Of a stretch of 7,816 nucleotides of DNA, positions 1-6,426 are shown one piece after another. The notes below the pieces were generated by a model. That model did no database searches. It saw only the letters and a list, made by a program, of their open reading frames with translations, and was not told where the DNA came from. The position numbers and the translations under genes are program-made. Origin of the DNA: Propionibacteriaceae bacterium (GTDB lineage Bacteria > Actinomycetota > Actinomycetes > Propionibacteriales > Propionibacteriaceae); assembly GCA_009781325.1 (NCBI GenBank), contig WQYJ01000087.1, positions 1-7,816 of the forward strand, written 5' to 3'. Numbering within the stretch: the stretch's first letter is position 1; every line of letters starts with the position of its first letter.

Positions 1-294
1 AAAGACAGTACGCCCCTCAGAATTACTCCCAATTTGCAGTCGATCAAGCCCGATAACGGTGGTGGTGATCGGCTGCGCCGAAGACATGAATTCTTCTTGA
101 TTCCGTTTGTGGCGTATCGTCATGAAAAAGAAAAATGCGGTGGATGCAAGGCCGAGGACAATGAGGGCAATGGCTAATAAACCCCAGTTATTTAGCAGGC
201 CATAGATGCCAGCAACTATTGGCATACCCGAAAAGATCAACCCGGACGTCCAATTCCCGTTCGGTGAGGTTTTCTTCAGTTTCAGCTCTTCCAT
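1..294 (-). CDS. Partial small membrane protein, paralogue of the 617-1264 gene (C-terminus beyond left edge)
   Basis: Ninety-eight codons are open from an ATG at 294 to the left edge, with no stop inside the window. The start is supported by a GAGGGAG ribosome binding site at 299-305. The protein begins MEELKLKK, identical over the first eight residues to the neighbour at 617-1264. It then aligns without gaps: a hydrophobic stretch at about residues 18-34, a second at 38-58, a basic patch from Arg61, and a TTVIGLD segment at 78-84 matching ATIVGVD in the neighbour. Between these landmarks the two are strongly diverged, so this is an old tandem duplication. The missing C-terminal half should hold the soluble DUF3592-like part. 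No function is known to me. Identification as a gene is firm; the family name is inferred from the complete paralogue. Confidence 0.85.
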   Translation of the reverse strand, partial: MEELKLKKTSPNGNWTSGLIFSGMPIVAGIYGLLNNWGLLAIALIVLGLASTAFFFFMTIRHKRNQEEFMSSAQPITTTVIGLDRLQIGSNSEGRTVF

Positions 295-320
295 GATGCT
301 CCCTCGGTAGACTCTCACTA

Positions 321-330
321 CAAGCATAGA
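321..330 (-). promoter_or_regulatory. Possible -10 region of the left-edge gene
   Basis: Read on the minus strand, this segment contains TATGCT within ATCTATGCTTG. The equivalent place upstream of the paralogue at 617-1264 reads ATCTATACTTG, so the element is conserved between two otherwise diverged leaders. No convincing -35 hexamer lies 16-18 bp upstream, so the call rests on conservation only. Confidence 0.35.
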
Positions 331-373
331 TTGACATCTAATTTATTTAGGAAATCATGAATTGGGTGGAAGG

Positions 374-583
374 TGCCCCCCGGTCATCCTGCCGCAGGCA
401 GGACCCCCGGCGGCTGATGTATGGACTCGGGTAAAGACCTACCTCAAGACCCTAAGACGGCTGCCGGGGGTCCTGCCTGGCGGCAGGATGACCGGGGGGT
501 GGCAATGTATCGACTCGGGTAAAGACCTACCCCAAGACCCTAAGACGGCTGCCGGGGGTCCTGCCTGGCGGCAGGATGACCAG
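374..583. repeat. Repeat cluster 1: three hairpin repeats, one inverted and two direct with 88-bp spacing
   Basis: This cluster fills most of the gene-free stretch 295-616. The core unit is about 31-32 bp: CCGG, a 3-nt internal loop, TCCTGCC, a 3-4 nt loop, GGCAGGA, a 3-nt internal loop, CCGG. Copies lie at 380-410 (inverted, loop GCA), 464-495 and 552-583 (both direct, loop TGGC). The last has a CCAG end instead of CCGG. The inverted and first direct copies can pair over about 36 bp with a one-base bulge. The spacers are also repeated: GACTCGGG starts at 424 and 512, followed by GGGTA-AAGACC-TACCC, itself a small inverted repeat, and several AGACC words. The layout resembles the REP/BIME class of palindromic elements; a role as bidirectional terminator or RNA-stabilising element for the minus-strand gene is possible but unproven. 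Confidence 0.9.
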
Positions 584-614
584 GGGGGTTGGCACACTTT
601 CAGGGGGTTGGCAC
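581..614. repeat. Short direct repeat just after the stop of the 617-1264 gene
   Basis: CAGGGGGGTTGGCAC at 581-595 recurs as CAGGGGGTTGGCAC at 601-614, a step of 20 bp with one G lost. It begins 2 bp past the TAA of the minus-strand gene and merges with the outer end of the last hairpin of cluster 1. On the minus strand it gives C-rich RNA. It may be a slippage product or part of a transcript end; no function is claimed. Confidence 0.7.
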
Positions 615-616
615 GC

Positions 617-1264
617 TTACTTTGTCTTGTTCCATGGGGACAGGGGAACATTGTGGGTCTCGTAGGTAGGCCAGGCCATGTCACCGTCTGGGGCGGCTTC
701 GAGTTGGGGCGGTGTGAATTGATCCCTGATGACAGCATCTAGTTCTTTCTGGGGCACCACAAACACAGTGTCTACATCGATGAGGTACTTAGTTGGATTG
801 TCTGGATCGACATAGACCATGACCTGGAGCGACAGAGGACCCTCGTCTATTTCCCGCGTGTTCCAACTGTTCCTCAGTATCCGATCGAGGGTTTCCTTAG
901 TACCTTCCTTGAGATCCTCACTTCTGAAAACATGCAAGCGGCCAGTCTTCGGGTCTACCCAGTGACAAACGAGTTGATAGACAAACCGAAGGCTGCGATT
1001 AACCCTCTCCTTATCGACCCCGACAATAGTTGCAGCCACTGGTTCAACCTTTGTCCTCAGGCCAGCGTTCTTATCTTGTTGGCGCACAGCCATCACGGTT
1101 CCCAGAACCAGCATTCCGCCACCAATACTCAGATTTGTGATGGGAAAGGGAATCGGGGCAACAATGGCTAAAACTAGGTGAAGGATTGATAACCAACCGC
1201 CCATGACTGCCGTAAAAACCCAGATGCCCTTGCGGTTCGCTTTCTTAAGCTTCAACTCTTCCAT
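617..1264 (-). CDS. Small two-segment membrane protein, DUF3592-like
   Basis: The gene encodes 215 residues. The ATG at 1264 is preceded by AAGAAGGG six bases upstream. After the basic start MEELKLKK there are two hydrophobic segments at about residues 14-37 and 45-61, followed by a soluble domain. That domain has an ATIVGVD strand (78-84), an aromatic FVYQLVCHWVD strand (94-104), an HVFRSEDL segment (111-118), and a VYVDPDNP motif (150-157) before a strand LIDVDTV. The pattern of a variable strand, a property such as F or Y-x-V, and a D-P-x-N-P turn near the end is typical of DUF3592 proteins, which are membrane-associated and of unknown function. The C-terminus is polar and Pro-rich. It is a tandem paralogue of the left-edge gene, transcribed away from the sugar operon and flanked on both sides by the hairpin repeat clusters. 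The family call is from memory of motifs and not from a search. Confidence 0.85.
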   Translation of the reverse strand: MEELKLKKANRKGIWVFTAVMGGWLSILHLVLAIVAPIPFPITNLSIGGGMLVLGTVMAVRQQDKNAGLRTKVEPVAATIVGVDKERVNRSLRFVYQLVCHWVDPKTGRLHVFRSEDLKEGTKETLDRILRNSWNTREIDEGPLSLQVMVYVDPDNPTKYLIDVDTVFVVPQKELDAVIRDQFTPPQLEAAPDGDMAWPTYETHNVPLSPWNKTK

Positions 1265-1289
1265 TACTTGCCCTTCTTTGCCCTTATTT

Positions 1290-1300
1290 CAAGTATAGAT
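1290..1300 (-). promoter_or_regulatory. Possible -10 region of the 617-1264 gene
   Basis: On the minus strand TATACT (1297 to 1292) sits within ATCTATACTTG, matching the corresponding leader of the left-edge paralogue at all but one base. The start codon is 27 bp further on. No good -35 is visible; that position would fall at the edge of repeat cluster 2. Conservation between the two leaders is the only support. Confidence 0.4.
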
Positions 1301-1320
1301 GGGTGTCTGTGGTGTGCCCC

Positions 1321-1524
1321 CCGGTCATCCTGCCGCAGGCAGGACCCCCGGAGGCAGATGTAAGGACTCGGGTAAAGACCTACCCCCAGACCCTACGACG
1401 GCTGCCGGGGGTCCTGCCTGACGGCAGGATGACCGGGGGTTGACAATGTAAGGACTCGGGTAAAGACCTACCCCCAGACCCTACGTCGGCTGCCGGGGGT
1501 CCTGCCTGGCGGCAGGATGACCGG
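1321..1524. repeat. Repeat cluster 2: same three-copy arrangement as cluster 1, shifted by 941 bp
   Basis: This cluster occupies the middle of the gene-free stretch 1265-1676. Copies of the hairpin core are at 1321-1351 (inverted, loop GCA), 1405-1436 (direct, loop TGAC) and 1493-1524 (direct, loop TGGC). Each is exactly 941 bp from its counterpart in cluster 1, and the direct copies are again 88 bp apart. The GACTCGGG words start at 1365 and 1453. Spacers differ from cluster 1 at only a few positions. The cluster lies between the divergently transcribed 617-1264 gene and the IclR operon, upstream of both, so here it cannot act as the terminator of either. This argues that the element is mobile or selected for something other than ending those transcripts. 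Confidence 0.9.
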
Positions 1525-1563
1525 GGGGGAAAGGGTGGCAAAGGGGATTGATCACAAAATAGT

Positions 1564-1581
1564 CACAGTTCTGTAACAGTG
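1564..1581. promoter_or_regulatory. Imperfect dyad upstream of the IclR promoter
   Basis: CACAGTT-CTGT-AACAGTG has seven-base arms with one mismatch and ends 12 bp before the TTGACT hexamer. It could be a binding site for an activator or for the regulator itself. It does not resemble the stronger dyad at 1625-1637. Weak evidence. Confidence 0.25.
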
Positions 1582-1593
1582 GGCGGTGAATCC

Positions 1594-1622
1594 TTGACTC
1601 CCCTATCCAGCCGGAATACATT
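1594..1622 (+). promoter_or_regulatory. Sigma70-type promoter of the sugar operon
   Basis: TTGACT at 1594-1599 and TACATT at 1617-1622 are separated by exactly 17 bp. The expected start is near 1629, giving a leader of about 48 nt before the GTG at 1677. The gene order and tight spacing downstream suggest that this drives iclR and at least the next three genes. Confidence 0.75.
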
Positions 1623-1624
1623 TG

Positions 1625-1637
1625 TTTCGTTGCGAAA
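1625..1637. promoter_or_regulatory. Candidate operator over the transcription start
   Basis: TTTCG-TTG-CGAAA is a perfect 13-bp dyad that begins 2 bp after the -10 hexamer, so a bound protein would block the predicted start. Position, symmetry and the adjacent IclR gene suggest autoregulation, as is usual for this family. Inferred; no binding data are available. Confidence 0.6.
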
Positions 1638-1640
1638 TAC

Positions 1641-1670
1641 TCGAAGGGGTTTCCGCATAGTCGAAAGGGG
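1641..1670. promoter_or_regulatory. Possible secondary regulator site in the iclR leader
   Basis: TCGAAGGGG (1641-1649) and TCGAAAGGGG (1661-1670) form a 20-bp-step direct repeat. The stretch from TTTC at 1650 to GAAA at 1666 is also a loose dyad whose half-sites resemble those of 1625-1637. The second repeat doubles as the ribosome binding site of iclR. It could be a lower-affinity regulator site or coincidence. Confidence 0.3.
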
Positions 1671-1676
1671 GCAAGG

Positions 1677-2444
1677 GTGCCGGATTCGCGAAAACGGTCT
1701 TCTTCCTCTGTTGAGCGCGCCTTTGAATTCCTTGACCTTGTGGCTGAGGCCAAGCCTCATGGCGTCACACTCACTGATCTCGCTCGGGCGAGTGCACTCC
1801 CTGTTTCCACTTGTCATCGCTATGTTTCCACCTTGGTCGACTTGGGAGCCTTGAGCAAGGATTCCGCGGGTCGGCTGTTCTTGGGGGCGAAACTTCTCAC
1901 GCTGACCCAGGCTGCACTCGAGGGAAATACGCTGAGAACCCAAGCTCGCCCGTACCTGGAACAACTCGCTGCTGTGTCAGGTGAGACCGTCCACCTAGGC
2001 GCGCACACCGATCACGGTATTGTCTACATCGACAAGATTGATTCCGAACAAGCCGTACGCTTGGTCAGCCGAATCGGGTCAGTCGTACCGCACTATTGCA
2101 CGGCAATGGGAAAGGCCGTCCTGGCCGTACTCTCACCCGAGGAACGTGCGCCATTCCTCGCCAAAGCCACAGCCCATACTTCCTATACTCTGACCGGCTC
2201 CAACCTCGACGCTGAAATCCAAGCCATCGCTGAGCGGCGCTGGGCCATTGATGAACAAGAAAATGAAGAAGGCGTACGGTGCATCGGCGCCGCTATCGTC
2301 TCCCCCACAGGAGAACTGTTGGGGGCTGTTTCCGTTTCCGGTCCTGCCGGACGTTTTACTCGACAACTCTGCGCCGACCTTGCTCCGCTTGTGCTCGCTG
2401 CCGCAGACAACGCAGGCCAGCAGACCTGGCCGCACCCCACCTAA
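1677..2444 (+). CDS. IclR-family transcriptional regulator
   Basis: The gene encodes 255 residues, normal for the family. It starts at GTG 1677 with AAAGGGG about 6 bp upstream. The N-terminal winged helix-turn-helix spans about residues 10-72, with helix TLTDLARASA (31-40), recognition helix LPVSTCHRYVSTL (41-53) and wing around GRLFLG (65-70). The C-terminal effector-binding domain (about 85-248) shows ETVHLGA (103-109), GIVYIDKI (114-121), the HYCTAMGKAVLA segment (139-150) and EEGVRCIGAAI (197-207), all IclR hallmarks. Family members act as homodimers or tetramers and may repress or activate. It is first in the operon, 26 bp before the aldehyde dehydrogenase, with a dyad over its own start site. 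It therefore probably represses the operon until a sugar or metabolite binds, although activation cannot be excluded. The effector is unknown. Confidence 0.95.
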   Translation: MPDSRKRSSSSVERAFEFLDLVAEAKPHGVTLTDLARASALPVSTCHRYVSTLVDLGALSKDSAGRLFLGAKLLTLTQAALEGNTLRTQARPYLEQLAAVSGETVHLGAHTDHGIVYIDKIDSEQAVRLVSRIGSVVPHYCTAMGKAVLAVLSPEERAPFLAKATAHTSYTLTGSNLDAEIQAIAERRWAIDEQENEEGVRCIGAAIVSPTGELLGAVSVSGPAGRFTRQLCADLAPLVLAAADNAGQQTWPHPT

Positions 2445-2470
2445 CTCTTAACACCAAGGAAACTACCATC

Positions 2471-3868
2471 ATGACCACTGGAACGATACAAGTCGAAAAC
2501 CCCGCCACCGGGGAAGTCATAGGCCAGGTCCCAGAAGCCACAGTCGACGATGTGGCGACCTACGTAGCCCAAGGCATGAAGGGCCAAGCCGCCATGTCTG
2601 CTACCCCTGCTCACGAACGCCAAGCCATGCTGCTGCGACTGGCGGATCTCATGGAAGCTGATCTCGAAGAACTGGCTTACCTGGACGCTGCCGAAAACGG
2701 CAAGCCAGTCCAGCAGACTCGCTGGGAATGCGAAGCAGCAATCAGGATCATCCGCGGGTACGCCGGAGAAGCCACCCGCATTCTGGGTCGGCAGTTCCCC
2801 ATGGATGCTGTACCCGGGCTTGAAACCCACTTCGCAGTCACCATTCGCCAACCCTTGGGTCTGGTGGCAGCACTGATTCCCTTCAACTATCCGGTTGAGT
2901 TGTATTCTCACAAAGCAGCAGCAGCTCTGGCTGCCGGAAACGCAGTCATCACCAAACCGCCTACTCGCTGTCCGCTCGCTCTGTTCAAGATCCACGAGTA
3001 TTACGCGAAGGCTGGGTTCCCCGAATTCGCTCACCAAGTCATCATCGGCAACCGCGATGTGGTGGCTGCGCTGGCAGATCACCCCGACATTGCTGCGGTC
3101 ACCTTGACTGGAGGTACGCCGGCTGGACGCAACGTCGCTGAACGCTGTGCACGCCGATTCGCCAAGGTCTTCCTAGAACTAGGCGGCAATGACCCGATGA
3201 TCATCCTCGACGATGCCGATCTCGATAAGGCCGTCGATGCCATTGTGTACGGACGTCTGGCACGCGGTAACGGGCAAATCTGCTGCGCAGTCAAGCGCAT
3301 TTATGCCACTCCAGGTGTCTACGACGAATTGGCTGCCCGCATCATCGCGAAGACCAAGACTCTGGTCGTCGGTGACCAGCTCAACGAGGCCACCGAAGTC
3401 GGCCCCCTGATTGGTGAGCGCGACGCCATCGAGGTCGAAGCCGCCATTGCACAACTCGTTGCCGAAGGTGCCACACTAGAGATCGGCGGAGAACGCACAG
3501 GTACGTTTATCGCTCCGGCCGTACTGACCAACGTACCGGCACATGCCCCGGCGATGGCAGAAGAAATCTTCGGCCCTGTGGTTCCGCTGGTGAGAGTCGA
3601 AAGCCTCGAGGAAGCAATAGCCCTGGCAAACGACACCCCGTACGGCCTTCAAGCCTCCATCTTCACCCATGACATCAACCGGGCACTCAAGGCTGCTGTG
3701 CAGATCAATGTTGGGTCGGTGATGATCAACGGGACCACTGCGATGCGCGCTGAAAACCTGCCCTTCGGCGGTGTGGGTGAGACCGGGGGTTATCGCGAAG
3801 GCCTCCATGACACTGTCTTGGACTTCACCAGGCAAAAGACCATCGTCGCCTTTGGAGCCTTGGCATGA
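2471..3868 (+). CDS. NAD(P)-dependent aldehyde dehydrogenase
   Basis: The protein has 465 residues, the usual length. An upstream in-frame ATG at 2279 lies inside iclR and would add 64 low-complexity Arg-rich residues. The ATG at 2471 has AAGGAAA nine bases before it and opens with the family start IQVENPATGEVIGQVPEA. Catalytic residues visible are Asn139 (IPFNYP), Lys162 (ITKPP, cofactor), Glu236 (LELGGND), nucleophile Cys271 (GQICCAVKR) and Glu365 (EEIFGPV). The cofactor loop reads TLTGGT where FTGST is commoner. The C-terminus has PFGGVGETGGYREG. It oxidises an aldehyde to its acid in the cytoplasm. In this operon a sugar-derived semialdehyde, lactaldehyde, glyceraldehyde or a related intermediate is likely; succinate-semialdehyde-type activity is also possible. 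Its stop overlaps the ATPase start. Confidence 0.95.
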   Translation: MTTGTIQVENPATGEVIGQVPEATVDDVATYVAQGMKGQAAMSATPAHERQAMLLRLADLMEADLEELAYLDAAENGKPVQQTRWECEAAIRIIRGYAGEATRILGRQFPMDAVPGLETHFAVTIRQPLGLVAALIPFNYPVELYSHKAAAALAAGNAVITKPPTRCPLALFKIHEYYAKAGFPEFAHQVIIGNRDVVAALADHPDIAAVTLTGGTPAGRNVAERCARRFAKVFLELGGNDPMIILDDADLDKAVDAIVYGRLARGNGQICCAVKRIYATPGVYDELAARIIAKTKTLVVGDQLNEATEVGPLIGERDAIEVEAAIAQLVAEGATLEIGGERTGTFIAPAVLTNVPAHAPAMAEEIFGPVVPLVRVESLEEAIALANDTPYGLQASIFTHDINRALKAAVQINVGSVMINGTTAMRAENLPFGGVGETGGYREGLHDTVLDFTRQKTIVAFGALA

Positions 3869-5358
3869 GCTTAGCTATGCGCAATGTGCGCAAATCCTAT
3901 GGCAACGCCGAAGTATTACACGGCGTTAGTCTGACCGCGGAGCCTGGTCAGGTGGTCGGAATTGTCGGCGCTAACGGCGCCGGCAAGTCCACCCTGATTA
4001 AGGTCCTGGCCGGTGCAATCACCATGGATAGCGGCGAAATCGAACTGGATGGCAAGCCGCTGAATCTCAAGAGTCCCCGAGATGCCATCACCCTGGGGAT
4101 TCACACCGTCTATCAGGAACTATCGATCGTTCCTGAGTTGACCGTGACTGAAAACCTCTTGATGGGTTCCCTGCCCAAACATCGAGGTCTGATCAGTTGG
4201 CGCCGAGCTCACAAGAAAGCAGCGGAACTCCTCGAAGAGACTGGCTTTGGAGTGGTTAATCACCGTCTGAAGACCGGCAGTCTGACCGTTGCCCGCCAGC
4301 AGATGGTCGAAATCGCGAAAGCCTTGGTGACTCAACCCAGAATTCTCGTACTCGATGAACCTTCGGCGGTGCTGTCAGGCTCAGACTTAGATTCCCTCTA
4401 CAGTCTTATTGCCCGGTTGAAGAAGACCGGAACCACAGTGATCTATATCTCTCATCGGCTCCAAGAGGTTCTCAACCTCGCTGACACAATCATCGTGATG
4501 AAAGATGGTGAGTTCCTCGCGGAGATGACACCTGCGCAAACTGATGAGGACCACATCATTGCGCTGATGGCAGGGCGGAAAATCGACCAAGTTTATCCGG
4601 ATCGCCGTGACTGCTTCGGTGAGCCTGCCCTAGAACTAATCAACGTCTCCCGACCCGGAGAATTTGAAGACATTTCCTTCACCCTGCACCGCGGAGAGGT
4701 GCTGTCCATCTTCGGACTGGTGGGCTCAGGACGAAGCGAATTAGTCGAAGCTCTGTTTGGAGCCCGACGCTTTGCCAGCGGTGAAGTCCTACTGAACGGC
4801 AAAAAGAGACGGTTCACCAAACCCTCGCAAGCGGTTGAGGCTGGCATGGCTTTGGTAACAGAAGACCGTAAGCGTACCGGACTGATCCTGGGGCTCAAGG
4901 TCTCCGAGAACATCACCCTAGCCACCTGGCACGGCCTAATCCTGAACAAAGCCAAGCAGCGCAGTGACATCGCAGCTATGACTGAAAACCTATCCATACA
5001 ACCAGCTAACAGCGCTGGGCTGGAGGCTTGGCAGCTTTCTGGGGGCAACCAGCAGAAAGTGGTTCTCGCGAAGTGGCTGCTGACTGATCCTCAGATTCTG
5101 GTTCTCGATGAACCAACCCGCGGTGTCGATATGACCACCCGCGTACAGATCTACTCAATGATTGATGACTTGGCCCGCCGCGGTCTGTCAGTGCTGATGG
5201 TTTCCTCGGATCTCACTGAGGCAATCGAAGCAGCCGACCGGGTCTTGGTCATGCGTGAAGGGCGTCTCGTCAGCGAATTCACTGCTGCCCAGACGACTGA
5301 AGATGAAGTCCTTGCTAGCTCGATTGGAGTCAAATATGACCAGCTTCACGATGCCTGA
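3865..5358 (+). CDS. Sugar ABC importer ATPase, two nucleotide-binding domains (RbsA/YtfR/XylG class)
   Basis: The protein has 497 residues, typical of the double ATPase that powers ribose-, xylose- and galactofuranose-type importers. Domain 1 has Walker A GANGAGKST (35-43), Q-loop Gln84, a degenerate signature LTVARQQ (140-146), Walker B ILVLDEP (160-166) and switch His197. Domain 2 has a lysine-less Walker A-like GLVGSGRSE (284-292), an intact signature LSGGNQQKV (391-399), Walker B ILVLDEPTRGVD (411-422) and Ser at the usual switch His position (SSDL, 447-450). This asymmetry is normal for the family: one intact composite ATP site is expected. The ATG overlaps the preceding TGA as ATGA, implying translational coupling. 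It overlaps the permease gene by 23 bp. Substrate class cannot be read from the ATPase. Confidence 0.96.
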   Translation: MSLAMRNVRKSYGNAEVLHGVSLTAEPGQVVGIVGANGAGKSTLIKVLAGAITMDSGEIELDGKPLNLKSPRDAITLGIHTVYQELSIVPELTVTENLLMGSLPKHRGLISWRRAHKKAAELLEETGFGVVNHRLKTGSLTVARQQMVEIAKALVTQPRILVLDEPSAVLSGSDLDSLYSLIARLKKTGTTVIYISHRLQEVLNLADTIIVMKDGEFLAEMTPAQTDEDHIIALMAGRKIDQVYPDRRDCFGEPALELINVSRPGEFEDISFTLHRGEVLSIFGLVGSGRSELVEALFGARRFASGEVLLNGKKRRFTKPSQAVEAGMALVTEDRKRTGLILGLKVSENITLATWHGLILNKAKQRSDIAAMTENLSIQPANSAGLEAWQLSGGNQQKVVLAKWLLTDPQILVLDEPTRGVDMTTRVQIYSMIDDLARRGLSVLMVSSDLTEAIEAADRVLVMREGRLVSEFTAAQTTEDEVLASSIGVKYDQLHDA

Positions 5359-6328
5359 GATTGCCTTCCGCCGGGGCCGCATCCTGGTCAATGATCGCGA
5401 TATGACCATGGTGGCTATTCTGCTCCTGGTCCTGATCGCACTGGCTATTGCTGCGGATCCGCTCACAAATCACGTGTTCTACTCAGCCGGAAATCTGACC
5501 AATATGATGCGCCAATGGCCGTCGTACGGTTATGGATTGATCGCTGTGGGCATGCTGTTTGTCATCCTCACTGGAGGCATCGACCTGTCTGTGGGTTCGG
5601 TGTTGTGCTTCGCAGGGTTGGTGTCTGCCGGTTGTTCGCTGTGGTGGGGGCTGCCGATTTGGCTGTGCATGTTCTTGGGGATTGGAACCGGAGTGGCGTG
5701 GGGCGCGGTCAACGGTTTCTTGGTGTCCAGATTCCAACTGGCACCCTTTGTGGTGACTCTCGCCACCATGACAACCATCCGGGGTCTTTGCTATGTGTGG
5801 TCTCCTATTGCCTTGAGGCCATCCGATCCGGGGTTCACCCGTGTCACCTCTCAGTTGATTGGACCATTCCCACCAGCCTTCTTAGTCCTGGTCGCATTTC
5901 TGATCATTGCCACAGTCTTCTTTAACCGAACACCCTTGGGACGCTCGACTATTGCTATCGGCGGCAACCGCGAAACAGTCCGGTTAGCGGGTATCTCCGT
6001 CAAACGCGGTCTGATGACTGCCTATATGATCTCTGGGTTCTGCGCAGGTACGGCAGGTGTGCTCATCGCTTCTCGTTCCGGGCAGATCCAACCGCTGCAA
6101 GGAGCAGCATTCGAACTTGATGCCATCGCCGCCTGTGTCATTGGAGGCGCAAGTCTGGCAGGCGGAAAGGGCACCATACGCGGCACCATCATCGGCATGG
6201 TGATCTTGGTGCTGCTGAACAATATCTTGTCGCTGCGCAACGTCCAATCGTTCTGGCAACAAGTATTCAAAGGCTTGATCATCATCGTGGTGATCTTGAT
6301 TCAGTCCCGATCGCAAAAGAAGGACTGA
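5336..6328 (+). CDS. Sugar ABC importer permease (RbsC/YtfT class)
   Basis: I chose the ATG at 5336, giving 330 residues, because GGAG lies 6 bp upstream and the length fits the family. The frame is open to an ATG at 5255, which would add 27 residues with no better ribosome site. There are about eight to ten hydrophobic segments, starting near residues 23-40 and ending near 311-322. Family motifs include LTGGIDLSVGS (78-88), VNGFLVSRFQLAPFVVTLATM (near 125-145), the ATPase-coupling loop TPLGRSTIAIGGN (199-211) with VRLAGI (215-220), and IGGASLAGGKGTI.GT (269-284). It forms the membrane channel, probably as a dimer, with the ATPase encoded upstream and the lipoprotein encoded downstream. The C-terminus is short and basic. 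Confidence 0.95.
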   Translation: MTSFTMPEIAFRRGRILVNDRDMTMVAILLLVLIALAIAADPLTNHVFYSAGNLTNMMRQWPSYGYGLIAVGMLFVILTGGIDLSVGSVLCFAGLVSAGCSLWWGLPIWLCMFLGIGTGVAWGAVNGFLVSRFQLAPFVVTLATMTTIRGLCYVWSPIALRPSDPGFTRVTSQLIGPFPPAFLVLVAFLIIATVFFNRTPLGRSTIAIGGNRETVRLAGISVKRGLMTAYMISGFCAGTAGVLIASRSGQIQPLQGAAFELDAIAACVIGGASLAGGKGTIRGTIIGMVILVLLNNILSLRNVQSFWQQVFKGLIIIVVILIQSRSQKKD

Positions 6329-6351
6329 GAAAAACCGCTGTGGAAGATCAT

Positions 6352-6364
6352 TTGGACCGTCCAA
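6352..6364. promoter_or_regulatory. Perfect 13-bp dyad in the leader of the binding-protein gene
   Basis: TTGGAC-C-GTCCAA has six-base arms around one base and lies 23 bp after the permease stop. The turn is too tight for an RNA hairpin, so a protein-binding site is more likely. It has the same 13-bp size as the dyad at 1625-1637 but different half-sites. A TAGAAT lies at 6367-6372 without a matching -35, so no internal promoter is certain. The remaining 98-bp gap shows no terminator. Confidence 0.45.
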
Positions 6365-6426
6365 GTTAGAATCCTCAGCACAACAAAAAATGATTCAAAA
6401 TACACTCAGCACTGAAGGAGAATGCA

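Noticed and set aside
331..336. TTGACA as a -35 hexamer on the plus strand
   Set aside because: No acceptable -10 hexamer lies 16-18 bp downstream, and no plus-strand gene follows before the repeats.
362..742. Plus-strand open frame of 126 codons across repeat cluster 1
   Set aside because: It is made of the repeat itself plus antisense of the 617-1264 gene, shows internal repetition of translated hairpins, and has no family resemblance or ribosome site.
374..1528. CRISPR array
   Set aside because: Repeats are only three per cluster, mixed in orientation, internally palindromic over their whole length, and the spacers are themselves near-identical. No cas gene is nearby.
1563..1964. Minus-strand open frame of 133 codons opposite the iclR start
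   Set aside because: It lies antisense to a clear IclR gene, its promoter and its operator; the translation has no recognisable features.
2279..2470. Upstream extension of the aldehyde dehydrogenase
   Set aside because: The extra 64 codons overlap iclR in another frame, are Arg/Cys-rich, and have no family similarity; the ATG at 2471 has a proper ribosome site.
2441..3082. Minus-strand open frame of 213 codons within the aldehyde dehydrogenase
   Set aside because: Long antisense frames are common in genes of this composition; the sense strand carries all catalytic motifs of the dehydrogenase.
4284..4303. Degenerate signature LTVARQQ and lysine-less second Walker A of the ATPase as signs of decay
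   Set aside because: This asymmetry is usual in the ribose-type double ATPases, so it is not evidence of a broken gene.
5255..5335. Longer permease start at 5255
   Set aside because: It would deepen the overlap with the ATPase gene and add a non-family N-terminus; GGAG before 5336 and the family length favour the later start.
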